From assembly GCF_001890765.1 (NCBI RefSeq), contig NZ_KV878783.1, positions 1,880,595 through 1,944,594 of the forward strand: DNA of 64,000 nt, read 5' to 3'. Made by a program: the position numbers and the translations under genes. Numbering within the stretch: the first letter of the stretch is position 1; every line of letters starts with the position of its first letter. Positions 8,857-17,532 of the stretch are shown piece by piece. A model generated the notes under the pieces. It saw only the letters and a program-made list of their open reading frames with translations, did not search any database and was not told the origin of the DNA. The stretch comes from Spirulina major PCC 6313. GTDB lineage: Bacteria > Cyanobacteriota > Cyanobacteriia > Cyanobacteriales > Spirulinaceae.

Positions 8857-9834
8857 ATGGAGCTACTGGTCGTTGGTGGAACAGGCACGTTAGGTCGGCA
8901 AATTGTACGACGTGCCATTGATGCAGGTCATTCGGTACGGTGCTTAGTCCGGAACCCTCGTAAAGCATCGTTTCTTCAGGAATGGGGAGCCAAACTCATT
9001 CAAGGCGATCTCTGTGACCCTGAGACCCTAGCTCCGGCCCTTGATGGGGTGGAGACTCTGATCGACGCAGCGACCACACGGGCAACGGATTCCCTCCGGA
9101 TTCGCCAAGTGGATTGGGATGGCAAAGTGGCCCTCATCCAAGCTGCTAAAGCCGCCAAGATCAAACGCTACATTTTCTTCTCGATTCTCAATGCGGAGCA
9201 CTTTCCGAATGTGCCCTTAATGGAGATGAAGCACTGTACCGAGAAGTATCTCGCCGAAGTGGGGATGGACTACACGATCCTTCGGCCCTGCGGGTTTATG
9301 CAGGGGTTGATCGGGCAGTATGCTGTGCCGATTTTGGATAATCAAGTGGTGTGGATTACGGGGTTGGGGTCGGCGATCGCCTACATGGACACCCTTGATA
9401 TCGCCAAATTTGCGATCCGTGCCGCCGAAACCCCCGCCGCCGCCAATCGCACCCTTCCCGTCGTGGGCCCCCGCGCTTGGGGGGCATACGAAATCATCCG
9501 CCTCTGCGAACGCCTCGCCGGCCAAACCGCCAAAACCGCCCGCCTCGAACTCCCTATCCTCCGCATCATTCGCGCCATCGTCCGCAGCTTCCAATGGGGC
9601 TACAATGTCAGCGATCGCCTCGCCTTTGCCGAAGTCCTCGCCAGCGAAACCCCCCTCGATGCTCCCATGGCAGAAACCTATCAACTCCTCGACCTCGACC
9701 CCGCCGAAACTACCACCCTCGAAGCCTATCTTCAAGAGTATTTCTCCCGCATCATGAGCAAACTCAAGGAAATCGGCTACGAAAAAGAAAAAGAGAAAAA
9801 ACGTCGCAAGAAAAAAAATATTAAAGCAAAATAG
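8857..9834 (+). CDS. ycf39: Ycf39/HCF244-like NAD(P)-binding photosystem II assembly factor
   Basis: A 325-residue atypical short-chain dehydrogenase (NmrA-like). The dinucleotide-binding motif G-G-T-G-T-L-G-R (about residues 7-14) opens the protein, followed by V-R-C-L-V-R-N-P and G-D-L-C-D-P, then the Y-T-I-L-R-P-C-G-F block usual for the Ycf39 group. In Synechocystis, Ycf39 binds HliD with chlorophyll and helps early photosystem II reaction-centre assembly. Residues to about 305 match the family length; the last 20 residues are an unusual Lys/Glu/Arg-rich tail with no obvious homology. Monocistronic, with its own promoter region upstream. Confidence 0.85.
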   Translation: MELLVVGGTGTLGRQIVRRAIDAGHSVRCLVRNPRKASFLQEWGAKLIQGDLCDPETLAPALDGVETLIDAATTRATDSLRIRQVDWDGKVALIQAAKAAKIKRYIFFSILNAEHFPNVPLMEMKHCTEKYLAEVGMDYTILRPCGFMQGLIGQYAVPILDNQVVWITGLGSAIAYMDTLDIAKFAIRAAETPAAANRTLPVVGPRAWGAYEIIRLCERLAGQTAKTARLELPILRIIRAIVRSFQWGYNVSDRLAFAEVLASETPLDAPMAETYQLLDLDPAETTTLEAYLQEYFSRIMSKLKEIGYEKEKEKKRRKKKNIKAK

Positions 9835-9963
9835 GCACGAGAAAGAAAACCTCCCTTCTCCTTGTGCCAACTGTGTAGTTTTAGGGTCAATCCCGCCCCT
9901 AACGACACAGGTAAAACCGCTATCCCTTAAAATTGCTGTACTCCATTCTTTACATAAAGCACC

Positions 9964-10881
9964 GTGCCGAAAATAGGCATCCTGTTCAATGACATTAAGC
10001 CCACCGCCTGCCGCATTGCCCAAGAGCTAGAAGAATCCCTCACCGCGGCCGGTCATGAAGTCTGCGTACGTTCTAGCCAAGGGGGCCTCCTGGGCTACCA
10101 TCAAGGCGATCAACTGCCCTGCCCCGTTCCCACTGAATCTCTGATTCCCGACGGTTTCGACAACACCATGAGCTTTGGGATTGTCCTCGGTGGCGATGGC
10201 ACGGTTTTGGCTGCCTGTCGGCAAGTGGCGGCGTTAGAACTCCCGCTGCTTGCGGTTAATACCGGTCACATGGGGTTTTTAACCGAAACCTACGTCAACC
10301 AATTGCCTCTGGCGTTAGAAGCCGTCCAAGCGGGGAACTATCAGCTTGAAACCCGCTCCATGCTCAATGTCCAGGTGTATCGCCAAGATACCCTCCTCTG
10401 GGAAGCCCTCTGTTTAAATGAAACGGTTTTACACCGGGAACCCCTCACCAGCATGTGCCATTTTGAAATCAAAATTGGCCACCATGCCCCCGTCGATATT
10501 GCCGCCGATGGGGTGATCATCTCCACCCCCACCGGCTCCACGGCCTATTCCCTCAGCACGGGCGGGCCGGTGTTAACCCCCGATGTGCCCGTGTTGCAAC
10601 TTGTTCCCATTTGTCCCCATTCCCTCGCCTCGCGGGCTTTGGTGTTTTCCGAGACTAATCCGGTGCAGATTTTCCCGGCTACGCCCAATCCGATGGTGAT
10701 GGTGGTGGATGGCAATGGTGGCTGTCCGGTGCTGCCCCAGGATCGACTGTTGGTGCAGCGATCGCAATACTCCGCCCACTTCATTCGCCTCCAATCCCCC
10801 GAATTCTTCCGCATCCTCCGCGAAAAACTCGGCTGGGGACTGCCCCACATCGCCAAACCCACCTCCGTCGAACTTCCCTAA
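9964..10881 (+). CDS. nadK: NAD(+) kinase
   Basis: A 305-residue ATP-NAD kinase that makes NADP+. The start is GTG (P-K-I-G-I-L-F-N-D), and no earlier start lies in frame near it. The family motif G-G-D-G-T is at 76-80 with [10 protein letters not shown] downstream, and the [15 protein letters not shown] block, which shapes the NAD pocket, is near residues 184-198. Cyanobacteria usually carry two NAD kinases with different roles; which paralogue this is cannot be decided from the sequence alone. It follows the ycf39-like gene after 129 bases. Confidence 0.93.
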   Translation: MPKIGILFNDIKPTACRIAQELEESLTAAGHEVCVRSSQGGLLGYHQGDQLPCPVPTESLIPDGFDNTMSFGIVLGGDGTVLAACRQVAALELPLLAVNTGHMGFLTETYVNQLPLALEAVQAGNYQLETRSMLNVQVYRQDTLLWEALCLNETVLHREPLTSMCHFEIKIGHHAPVDIAADGVIISTPTGSTAYSLSTGGPVLTPDVPVLQLVPICPHSLASRALVFSETNPVQIFPATPNPMVMVVDGNGGCPVLPQDRLLVQRSQYSAHFIRLQSPEFFRILREKLGWGLPHIAKPTSVELP

Positions 10882-10980
10882 CCCCGTCGTATTCTGCAAG
10901 GCAGCAACCACCAAGGGTCGGGCCGGTCGTTCGGGTCCCATCTCCCTCGGAGATCACCCGCCCGTCTTTACCGAAAAAAT

Positions 10981-11355
10981 GGGTTTAAAGCCTCGTCCTT
11001 CTAGGACGGCTTCAGACGTGTGATGTATAATCCGAAGTATAGCGGATAGGGTAATCAACCGCTCTAAAAACCCAGTTGCCGAAAGGTACAACGCTGAACC
11101 TTGAAAATTGAATCTATGCGGTTCTACTGCATTTTTCTAAGCTCTACCTCGCAGTAGGTAAAAGATTCAGAGGAGCTAGACAAACAGTTTTTTTGAAACC
11201 TATTGTTTCAAATCAAAAAGAACTTGGAGCAATCTAACTCCAACTAGGGTAGGGCATACCCGAAGTCGCTTGGGGAGAGTCCCACCTCTGAGCTAGACAC
11301 TGCAAGGTATCTAGTTTAAGTGGTCTCGTTGAACCAAGAATCCCCACGCCTTATG
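10981..11355 (+). mobile_element. IS200/IS605-like remnant without tnpA or tnpB (left end plus omega-RNA-like right end)
   Basis: The left part begins GGGTTTAAAGCCTCGTCC and carries a small perfect hairpin at 10994-11008 (CGTCCT-TCT-AGGACG), as at left ends of cyanobacterial IS605/IS1341-type elements. The right part (about 11250-11355) reads GGGAGAGTCCCACC ... CTCGTTGAACCAAGAATCCC, resembling the 3' end that acts as omega RNA for TnpB. The usual closing hairpin after CCCCACGCC is incomplete. No transposase or TnpB frame lies between, so this is either an internally deleted copy or a non-autonomous element. Assigned from memory of such ends, not by alignment. Confidence 0.5.
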
Positions 11356-11369
11356 AACCTTAAGCAAAT

Positions 11370-11438
11370 AATCCGGTAATTTCGTAGTGCGAGCATCTTG
11401 CTCGCTAGAGGTTTAGAGCCTTTTTCAATTACCGGATT
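11370..11438. repeat. Foldback element with a dispersed GCATCTTGC repeat inside
   Basis: AATCCGGTAATT (11370-11381) is followed by its exact complement AATTACCGGATT (11427-11438). Inside sits GTAGTGCGAGCATCTTGCTCGCT (in two parts, 11384-11406), itself a short hairpin. A variant with compensating changes (GCGGGC / GCCCGC) is at 32970-32992. The paired changes preserve the stem, so the unit looks like a small structured dispersed repeat rather than chance. Confidence 0.6.
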
Positions 11439-11568
11439 TAATATTTAACCTCCATTAGGCTGGGGAGTGTCAATCCGTTCCCCTCCCAACTGTGGAACTG
11501 TAGCTGAGACTACCTCAAATCAGCCCTGATCATGGGACGCTACTGTCGATCTGTGGTGAGATGACCCC

Positions 11569-13083
11569 ATGAAAACCCCGCCCGAACTGGAAGTCTATAA
11601 CCTGACCAAACGGTTTGGTTCCCTCGTTGCTCTTGACCAAGTTTCGATGAAAGTGCGCCCCGGTACAATCCACGCGCTGCTCGGTGAAAATGGGGCGGGA
11701 AAAAGCACCCTCGTGAAATGTGTGATGGGGTTTTATCACCCTGATCATGGTGATGTGATGATCGGCAAACAAGCCCGCCAGATTGACAATCCCCGCGACG
11801 CGCACCATTTTGGCGTTGGCATGGTCTATCAACATTTCACCTCTGTCCCCGCCATGACCGTTGCGGAAAATCTCGTCCTGGCCCGCAACGAATCCCAACA
11901 CCTGATCAATTGGGCCCAGGAACGGGAACAATTAGCGGCGTTTATGGATACTTCTCCTTTTCAAATTCCCCTCGATGTTCCGGTCGCACAACTGGCCGCC
12001 GGTCAAAAACAAAAACTCGAAATCCTCAAACAGATCTACCTCAAAAGCACCGTCCTGATCCTTGATGAACCGACCTCAGTCCTCACCCCTAACGAAGCCG
12101 ATGAAGTGCTGGGACTGTTGCGCGAAGAGGTGACAGCGGGCAAACTGAGCATCCTCCTGATTACCCACAAATTCCGCGAAGTCTCTGCCTTTACCGATGA
12201 GGTGACGGTGTTGCGGAAGGGCAAATGGGCCGGGAGTGGGCTGGTGGCGGATCTTTCCGTGGCGGAGATGTCGGCGATGATGCTTGGTGAAAGTAAGGAG
12301 CGCAAAGAGGTGGCCAAAGAAGGCGACCCGACGCAGTTACCCATGTTGGCGGTGCAGGGGTTGGGGGCGGATAAGGATAATGGCTTACCGGCGATCGCAA
12401 ATCTTTCCCTCACGGTCCATCGCGGCGAAATTGTCGGAATTGCGGGCGTATCGGGCAATGGCCAAAAGGAATTTGTCGAGGTTTTGGCAGGACAGCGATC
12501 GCCCACCGCCGGCACGATCACCGTCAACGGCGAACCCTACCGCGCCACCCGCGCAGAAATGACCCGCCATCGCATCTTCGCCCTCCCCGAAGAACCCTTA
12601 AAAAATGCCTGCGTTCCCCATATGTCCGTCGCGGAAAACATGGCCCTACGCACCTTCGATCGCCCCCCCCAAGCCAAATGGAGCATTTGGCTGATCTGGT
12701 CAGCGATTCGCCACATGGCCACGGGCCTGATCGCCTCCTTTAAAGTGAAAACCCCCTCCCCCGATACCCCCATCGAAAACCTCTCCGGGGGCAATGTCCA
12801 GCGGGCCGTCCTGGCGCGGGAACTGTCCGAGGAGGGGATTCAACTCCTGATCGCGGCTAACCCCTGTTTTGGTCTGGACTTTGCCGCTGTGGATGATATT
12901 CACAGCCAAATCGTAGCGGCCCGCAATCGCGGTGTGGCGGTGTTGTTGGTCAGTGAAGATTTAGACGAGTTATTGGTGTTAAGCGATCGCCTCATCGTCA
13001 TGAGCGAGGGCAAATTTGTCTACGAAAGTGCGATCGCTGATGCCGACCTCGCCACCATCGGCCCCGCCATGGCCGGTCACTAA
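11569..13083 (+). CDS. ABC transporter ATP-binding protein with two ATPase domains (RbsA/YufO type, simple sugar or nucleoside uptake)
   Basis: A 504-residue fusion of two ABC domains. The first has Walker A G-E-N-G-A-G-K-S (39-46), signature L-A-A-G-Q-K-Q-K and Walker B V-L-I-L-D-E-P-T. The second has the degenerate Walker A typical of this family (G-V-S-G-N-G-Q-K) and an intact signature L-S-G-G-N-V-Q-R. Such proteins work with two permeases and a BMP-type lipoprotein to import nucleosides or sugars; none of these is next to it here. Its last 102 bases recur at 19038-19139 and, degraded, at 20571-20631, so its original 3' neighbours may have been displaced. Confidence 0.88.
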   Translation: MKTPPELEVYNLTKRFGSLVALDQVSMKVRPGTIHALLGENGAGKSTLVKCVMGFYHPDHGDVMIGKQARQIDNPRDAHHFGVGMVYQHFTSVPAMTVAENLVLARNESQHLINWAQEREQLAAFMDTSPFQIPLDVPVAQLAAGQKQKLEILKQIYLKSTVLILDEPTSVLTPNEADEVLGLLREEVTAGKLSILLITHKFREVSAFTDEVTVLRKGKWAGSGLVADLSVAEMSAMMLGESKERKEVAKEGDPTQLPMLAVQGLGADKDNGLPAIANLSLTVHRGEIVGIAGVSGNGQKEFVEVLAGQRSPTAGTITVNGEPYRATRAEMTRHRIFALPEEPLKNACVPHMSVAENMALRTFDRPPQAKWSIWLIWSAIRHMATGLIASFKVKTPSPDTPIENLSGGNVQRAVLARELSEEGIQLLIAANPCFGLDFAAVDDIHSQIVAARNRGVAVLLVSEDLDELLVLSDRLIVMSEGKFVYESAIADADLATIGPAMAGH

Positions 13084-13084
13084 C
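12983..13084 (+). repeat. 102-bp direct repeat, copy A (3' end of the ABC gene)
   Basis: These 102 bases encode the last 33 residues and stop codon of the ABC ATPase and match 19038-19139 with three differences, all at third codon positions. The match ends one base after the stop codon. Everything between the two copies (AraC regulator, glycosyltransferases, methyltransferase) would be removed by recombination between them. Confidence 0.9.
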
Positions 13085-13102
13085 CGTTATTCCTCCCTGC
13101 AA

Positions 13103-14167
13103 TCACACAATTTGCTCTAACCAATACTGCCAGCGTTCAACCTCGCTCAAAGCAGTAGCGTTTTGGAGGGCATTGAAATCAGTGGCAAAGGGAGATAACT
13201 GTTTTAATGCTCTGGGGTTGATGCCAAACCGCTGTTTAAAGAGGCGACTAAAATTTGCATAGTTGGTGAATCCCCATGCGTCAGCAACATCTTGCACGCG
13301 CTGGGAGTCCGTCGCTTGGAGGCGTTTCAGAACTTGATAGCAACCCAGGAGTCGCTGCTCTCGAATATAAGACATAACCCCTCCCAAGGGTTGGAACAAA
13401 CGATAGACCGTGGCTCGCGAACAATGATGGGCTTTGCAAAGATGCTCAACACCTAGATCAGATCGGTGTAGATTCGCCTGAATATAGCGTTGCAGCACTT
13501 GCAGCGTAGTTAACTGCAGTTGTCGACGAGCAATGTCATTCCATTGGTTAGACAATAGGCCATTCAAGAGGCCCATGATGCCAGCACTAACAATGGGAGC
13601 ATCCGTTTGCGTCATGCAGGGAAGTTGTTGCCAGATGGTATGCATCGCCGTCAGAACTAAGCGACCTTGGGGCGAATTGAGGGCCCAAGACAACGAGGGA
13701 GCATCCGTATAGATCTTGTCATGATCGACTAGGAGATGGCGGGGAATAATGAGGCCGATAAGATGGTCAGTCTGGCCACAGACTTGATAGGAATGAGCCG
13801 AGTCCAAGATCCAGATCCGATCGGATTTCAGTAAAAGGGGTGTGCCATTATCTAAGCTTCCTTGCATTTGCCCTTTGCCGTAGTGCTGCAACGTCAGAAA
13901 ATCGGAATCGCTATCAGAGAGTTTTCGCGATGGCCGAATCATCTGAACCGTGTCAAATGTGGTTTTGGTAACAATCAGTTGATCGAGGAGATAGCTATTT
14001 AGCGTGTATGAAAAACTGGTGGTCTCTTGCATCGGTTCAACATCGAATGACGGGGCGAGGAACTGTCGCCAAGCATCAAATTGATGTTCCGTCGGAAGAT
14101 TTGCGCTATTGAACTGAATCTGAGCAAGCTGGTCAGGGTAATTTGTTCGTTCTGAGTTTGAGGACAT
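13103..14167 (-). CDS. AraC-family transcriptional regulator
   Basis: A 354-residue regulator. The N-terminal two thirds resemble the AraC-binding-like domain (F-D-A-W-R-Q-F-L-A-P near residue 31, then S-D-S-D-F-L-T-L-Q-H-Y-G-K-G). The C-terminal about 100 residues form the double helix-turn-helix: A-H-H-C-S-R-A-T-V-Y-R-L-F and D-V-A-D-A-W-G-F-T-N-Y-A-N-F-S-R-L-F, followed by the F-G-I-N-P-R-A end. The stop is only 19 bases from the end of the repeat at 13084, so it is the first gene inside the putative island. Its ligand and targets are unknown; it is convergent with the ABC gene. Confidence 0.88.
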   Translation of the reverse strand: MSSNSERTNYPDQLAQIQFNSANLPTEHQFDAWRQFLAPSFDVEPMQETTSFSYTLNSYLLDQLIVTKTTFDTVQMIRPSRKLSDSDSDFLTLQHYGKGQMQGSLDNGTPLLLKSDRIWILDSAHSYQVCGQTDHLIGLIIPRHLLVDHDKIYTDAPSLSWALNSPQGRLVLTAMHTIWQQLPCMTQTDAPIVSAGIMGLLNGLLSNQWNDIARRQLQLTTLQVLQRYIQANLHRSDLGVEHLCKAHHCSRATVYRLFQPLGGVMSYIREQRLLGCYQVLKRLQATDSQRVQDVADAWGFTNYANFSRLFKQRFGINPRALKQLSPFATDFNALQNATALSEVERWQYWLEQIV

Positions 14168-14746
14168 TCTTGCCTAATCTGAAATGTGAAACAAAATGGG
14201 TTTTCCGAGTTTAGGGTGGGAAAAAAATGAGTCCAACGAGATATAAAGGATTTCAGCGATCAAGATTCTGACATTCTGTATCAAATTGCACATTTGATAC
14301 CTCAAACTCCGAAGACCCCAAAATATTAGGTTTCAGAGCTTGAAAATAGTTGAACCTTATTCATATAGGAATCAAACAAGATCCATATATATCAGGGGTT
14401 TCAGGCATTCCTCTTGAGTTGAGTCACTCACAATCAAATGAATGCTTATCCCCCCTTTGTATCACAACTTCAAAATCTTGAGACAAATTTGTAAGAAAAG
14501 ATGGGACAAATCAATACATCCCTAGTCATTATTCGGATTTTTTCAACCTATGATGTGAGACAAAGGACGGTGTAGCCATCAGTATAATCATGATTTAAAC
14601 TCTAATTCACAAATCCTGAGGCAACAATTTGGACAGCTTTAAATTACCAAAATAGAGTACGGGTTTCAGTCCCCATCTCAAAAAGTGTCCGGAGTATTTT
14701 CCTTTATGACTTGACTGGTATAACTGATGATTTTGGAGCACAGAAA
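14168..14746. other. AT-rich non-coding region upstream of the glycosyltransferases
   Basis: These 579 bases between divergent genes are visibly AT-rich and almost free of HIP1, unlike the flanking chromosome. No open frame with a recognisable product, tRNA or clear terminator was seen. It must contain the promoter for the AraC gene and for the gene at 14747. The composition suggests acquired DNA. Confidence 0.5.
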
Positions 14747-15694
14747 ATGCGAAACAGTCCATTGGTCAGCATTATCATCAATAACTATAATTATCAAAAT
14801 TTTATTGAGCAATCTATCTCAAGTGCATTGAATCAGTGTTATCAAAATATTGAAGTTATTGTTGTTGATGATGGTTCGACTGATAATTCAAGAGAGCGTA
14901 TAGCAAACTTCAACGATAGTATTACGACAGTTTTCAAGGAAAATGCAGGGCAAGCTTCGACATTTAATATTGGCTTCAAAAAAAGCCGAGGAGAGATTAT
15001 TTGTTTTCTTGATGCCGATGATTTATGTTTTCCAAACAAAGCATCAAGTGTGGTAGAGATCTTGTGTGGAGTGGAAAATCAAAATCTTGCATGGTGTTAT
15101 CATTACCTTCTTCAAGTTCAAGAAGATGGAATTATTGATCCTCAAAGATATCAACCTCAACAACCCAATCAAGAAACAAAAAAAGTTCATGTAATGGATT
15201 TTAGAAAGCATATTAAAAACGGAGTGCGCCCTAACTTTGTACCTTCCACCTCTGGACTTTGTTTTAAAAGAAATGTGCTAGAAAAAATCCTTCCCATGCC
15301 CACAAAAGATGGCATATTGATTAGTGACATGTACTTGAAGTATGTTGCCGTATTTTTAGGCAAAGGTGCTGTTTTCGATGAGATGTTGGGAATCTATAGA
15401 AGGCATTCTAATAATTTATATGCCACAGACATTAAGGATAAACAAAAAATTGGCGCAGGCATTGACACTTATACATCTTATGCATTTCTAGAGAATTTCC
15501 CTGGATTAAAAAAACTATCCATCAAGATGTCTTCAAAAGCATTAGCTTATTACCTTCACCACACTTCCGAGCTTCAAAAAAACAAACATATTATTGCTGA
15601 TTTTTTTAAGAAAATCGATTCTTTCTCTGTGATTCAAATTTTAATATCAACACTTTATTATTATTTCAAGTATTATTTTTGCAATCTCTATTGA
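14747..15694 (+). CDS. Family 2 glycosyltransferase
   Basis: A 315-residue GT-A enzyme. The ATG at 14747 (M-R-N-S-P-L-V-S-I-I-I-N-N-Y-N-Y) follows a TTGGAGCA ribosome site; an upstream TTG in frame at 14711 is less likely. Motifs are V-V-D-D-G-S-T-D-N-S near residue 40 and the metal-binding F-L-D-A-D-D near 88-93. Such enzymes add a sugar from a nucleotide donor to a polysaccharide, lipid or protein acceptor. The C-terminal end is hydrophobic and AT-rich. The gene has low GC and little HIP1, unlike its neighbours, so recent transfer is likely. Donor and acceptor cannot be told. Confidence 0.85.
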   Translation: MRNSPLVSIIINNYNYQNFIEQSISSALNQCYQNIEVIVVDDGSTDNSRERIANFNDSITTVFKENAGQASTFNIGFKKSRGEIICFLDADDLCFPNKASSVVEILCGVENQNLAWCYHYLLQVQEDGIIDPQRYQPQQPNQETKKVHVMDFRKHIKNGVRPNFVPSTSGLCFKRNVLEKILPMPTKDGILISDMYLKYVAVFLGKGAVFDEMLGIYRRHSNNLYATDIKDKQKIGAGIDTYTSYAFLENFPGLKKLSIKMSSKALAYYLHHTSELQKNKHIIADFFKKIDSFSVIQILISTLYYYFKYYFCNLY

Positions 15695-15766
15695 TATTTT
15701 CTTGAACGTACTGTAACACTTAATTTCTCATTGCAATAACTAGAGTTTACACCTTAAAACGCTCCC

Positions 15767-16960
15767 ATGATTCTTGATTCTTTACTGTATCTTTCCGATG
15801 GGAAACTGCCCTCTCCCCTGGCAGACTCTATTCAAATCACGAAGATGTCAGAGGTGTTCGGTCAGCAACTTCACCATTTTGAACTTGTGGCGAGTGGGGA
15901 TTGGCGATCGCTGTTCATCGCTCCGATGGATCAACCCTTTGCAACGTGGTACGGTGTGCAAACCCCTTTCACGCTCAGACGTCTCCCCATTCTCAGACAT
16001 GCACCAGCCGTCTTTGATCCGGAGGCTTACGCACCCAGAGGCTATATCAAAGCCGCCTTAGCCTACGCACAGTGGCTGAAACAGTATGCAAAATTGCGGC
16101 GCTGGACTCAAGTCGTTTATACCCGAACGCCATTTTTCGTGCCGTTTCTGCTGCAACAGCGGCATCCTATCATCCTGGAATATCATGAACCGCTCGGCTC
16201 AAGGGCCTTTGAACGATCCTGGTGGCATCATCCGAACTTTTTGGGTGTGGTCACGACGGGGCCAGAACTAGCCCAGGGCTACCAAGCCTTGGGGGCCCGG
16301 CCCCACCAAATTTATATTCAACCCAATGCTGCGGCCACGGGACTGTTTCAACCCGCTCAAACCCAAACCGAGGCCCGCCATACCCTCAATTGGTCGTGCG
16401 ATCGCCCCATTCTCATGTACGCGGGTCAACTGTTCGACTATAAAGGCATTCCGCTAATTTTGAATCTGGCCGCTCGACTTCCCCACTGTCAGTTTGTCCT
16501 CGTGGGGGGAACCCCGGAAGATGTCGAGCGGGTTCGGGCGATCGCCGCCGCCCGACATCTCACCAACGTGCAACTCACCGGCCATATTTCTCAGCAGCAG
16601 TTACCCACCTATTTATATGCAGCCGATATCCTCTTACTCACCACTAGTAAACATTGGGATCAAGCCCCGGTCACCTCACCGTTAAAGTTGTTTGACTATA
16701 TGTCTGTACAGCAGCCCATCGTGGCATCCAATCTTCCAAATATTGCCACCATTTTAAAAGATGGGTACAACGGGCGTTTGGCTCAACCGGATGATGTTGA
16801 ATCATTTGCTGAGGCTATTCTTGATTTATTAGCTCAACCCAAGCAAGCGCAGGTACTAGCTCAGCAAGCCTATCTCACCGTACAGCAAAAGACTTGGACA
16901 ATCCGTGCTCAACGCATCATTCAATTCATCGAACAACGACTATGGGCTGTGATGACATAA
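15767..16960 (+). CDS. Family 4 (GT-B) glycosyltransferase
   Basis: A 397-residue retaining glycosyltransferase with two Rossmann-like halves. The C-terminal donor domain holds M-Y-A-G-Q-L-F-D-Y-K-G near residue 220, F-V-L-V-G-G, and the E-x7-E-like region D-Q-A-P-V-T-S-P-L-K-L-F-D-Y-M-S near 300-318, where the usual first Glu is replaced. This order is typical of GT4 enzymes acting on surface polysaccharide. It follows the GT2 gene by 72 bases and precedes the interrupted methyltransferase by 48. The three were probably one cell-surface glycan module before the IS4 insertion. Confidence 0.85.
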   Translation: MILDSLLYLSDGKLPSPLADSIQITKMSEVFGQQLHHFELVASGDWRSLFIAPMDQPFATWYGVQTPFTLRRLPILRHAPAVFDPEAYAPRGYIKAALAYAQWLKQYAKLRRWTQVVYTRTPFFVPFLLQQRHPIILEYHEPLGSRAFERSWWHHPNFLGVVTTGPELAQGYQALGARPHQIYIQPNAAATGLFQPAQTQTEARHTLNWSCDRPILMYAGQLFDYKGIPLILNLAARLPHCQFVLVGGTPEDVERVRAIAAARHLTNVQLTGHISQQQLPTYLYAADILLLTTSKHWDQAPVTSPLKLFDYMSVQQPIVASNLPNIATILKDGYNGRLAQPDDVESFAEAILDLLAQPKQAQVLAQQAYLTVQQKTWTIRAQRIIQFIEQRLWAVMT

Positions 16961-17532
16961 ACAGTAAAAATCGCCCAAATTGCCAAGCTTATTGATAAAT
17001 GAGACCAGATGCAACAGATAATTCGAGAACTAATTCCACCTCTACTTCTCAAGATCACGACAAACATTCATCATCGACTATTCAAGGTACACCCTCAACC
17101 GCCGTCACCGTTTGCCTATGGTGTTGAACAACCACCCGAATTTTATGATCACACCTATCAATCTAAAGCACATTGGAAAAAACATTACACCGCCTCTCAT
17201 TATTACCCCCTCTGGACGGTGATTGCTGACCGCATTCGTCACCTCCGAGTTAATAAAGTTGTTGATATTGGGTGTGGTCCGGGTCAGGTGGCTTGTTTGC
17301 TGCGTGATATCCAAGTTCCTGACTATATCGGACTAGATTTTAGTCCGGCTCGGATTGCGAAAGCTCGCTCTGTTTGTCCTGAATATGAGTTTAGGGTGGC
17401 TGATATTTTCAAAAATAATCTTCTTGCACTGGGTGATTATGATTGTGTTTTAATCATGGAATTTTTGGAACATATTGAACAAGATCTAACCGTGCTCAAT
17501 CAAGTTTTTCCATCGACAATAGTATTAGGCAC

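Noticed and set aside
9217..10023. A 268-codon minus-strand frame across ycf39 and nadK
   Set aside because: Gly/Glu-rich antisense shadow covering two well supported genes.
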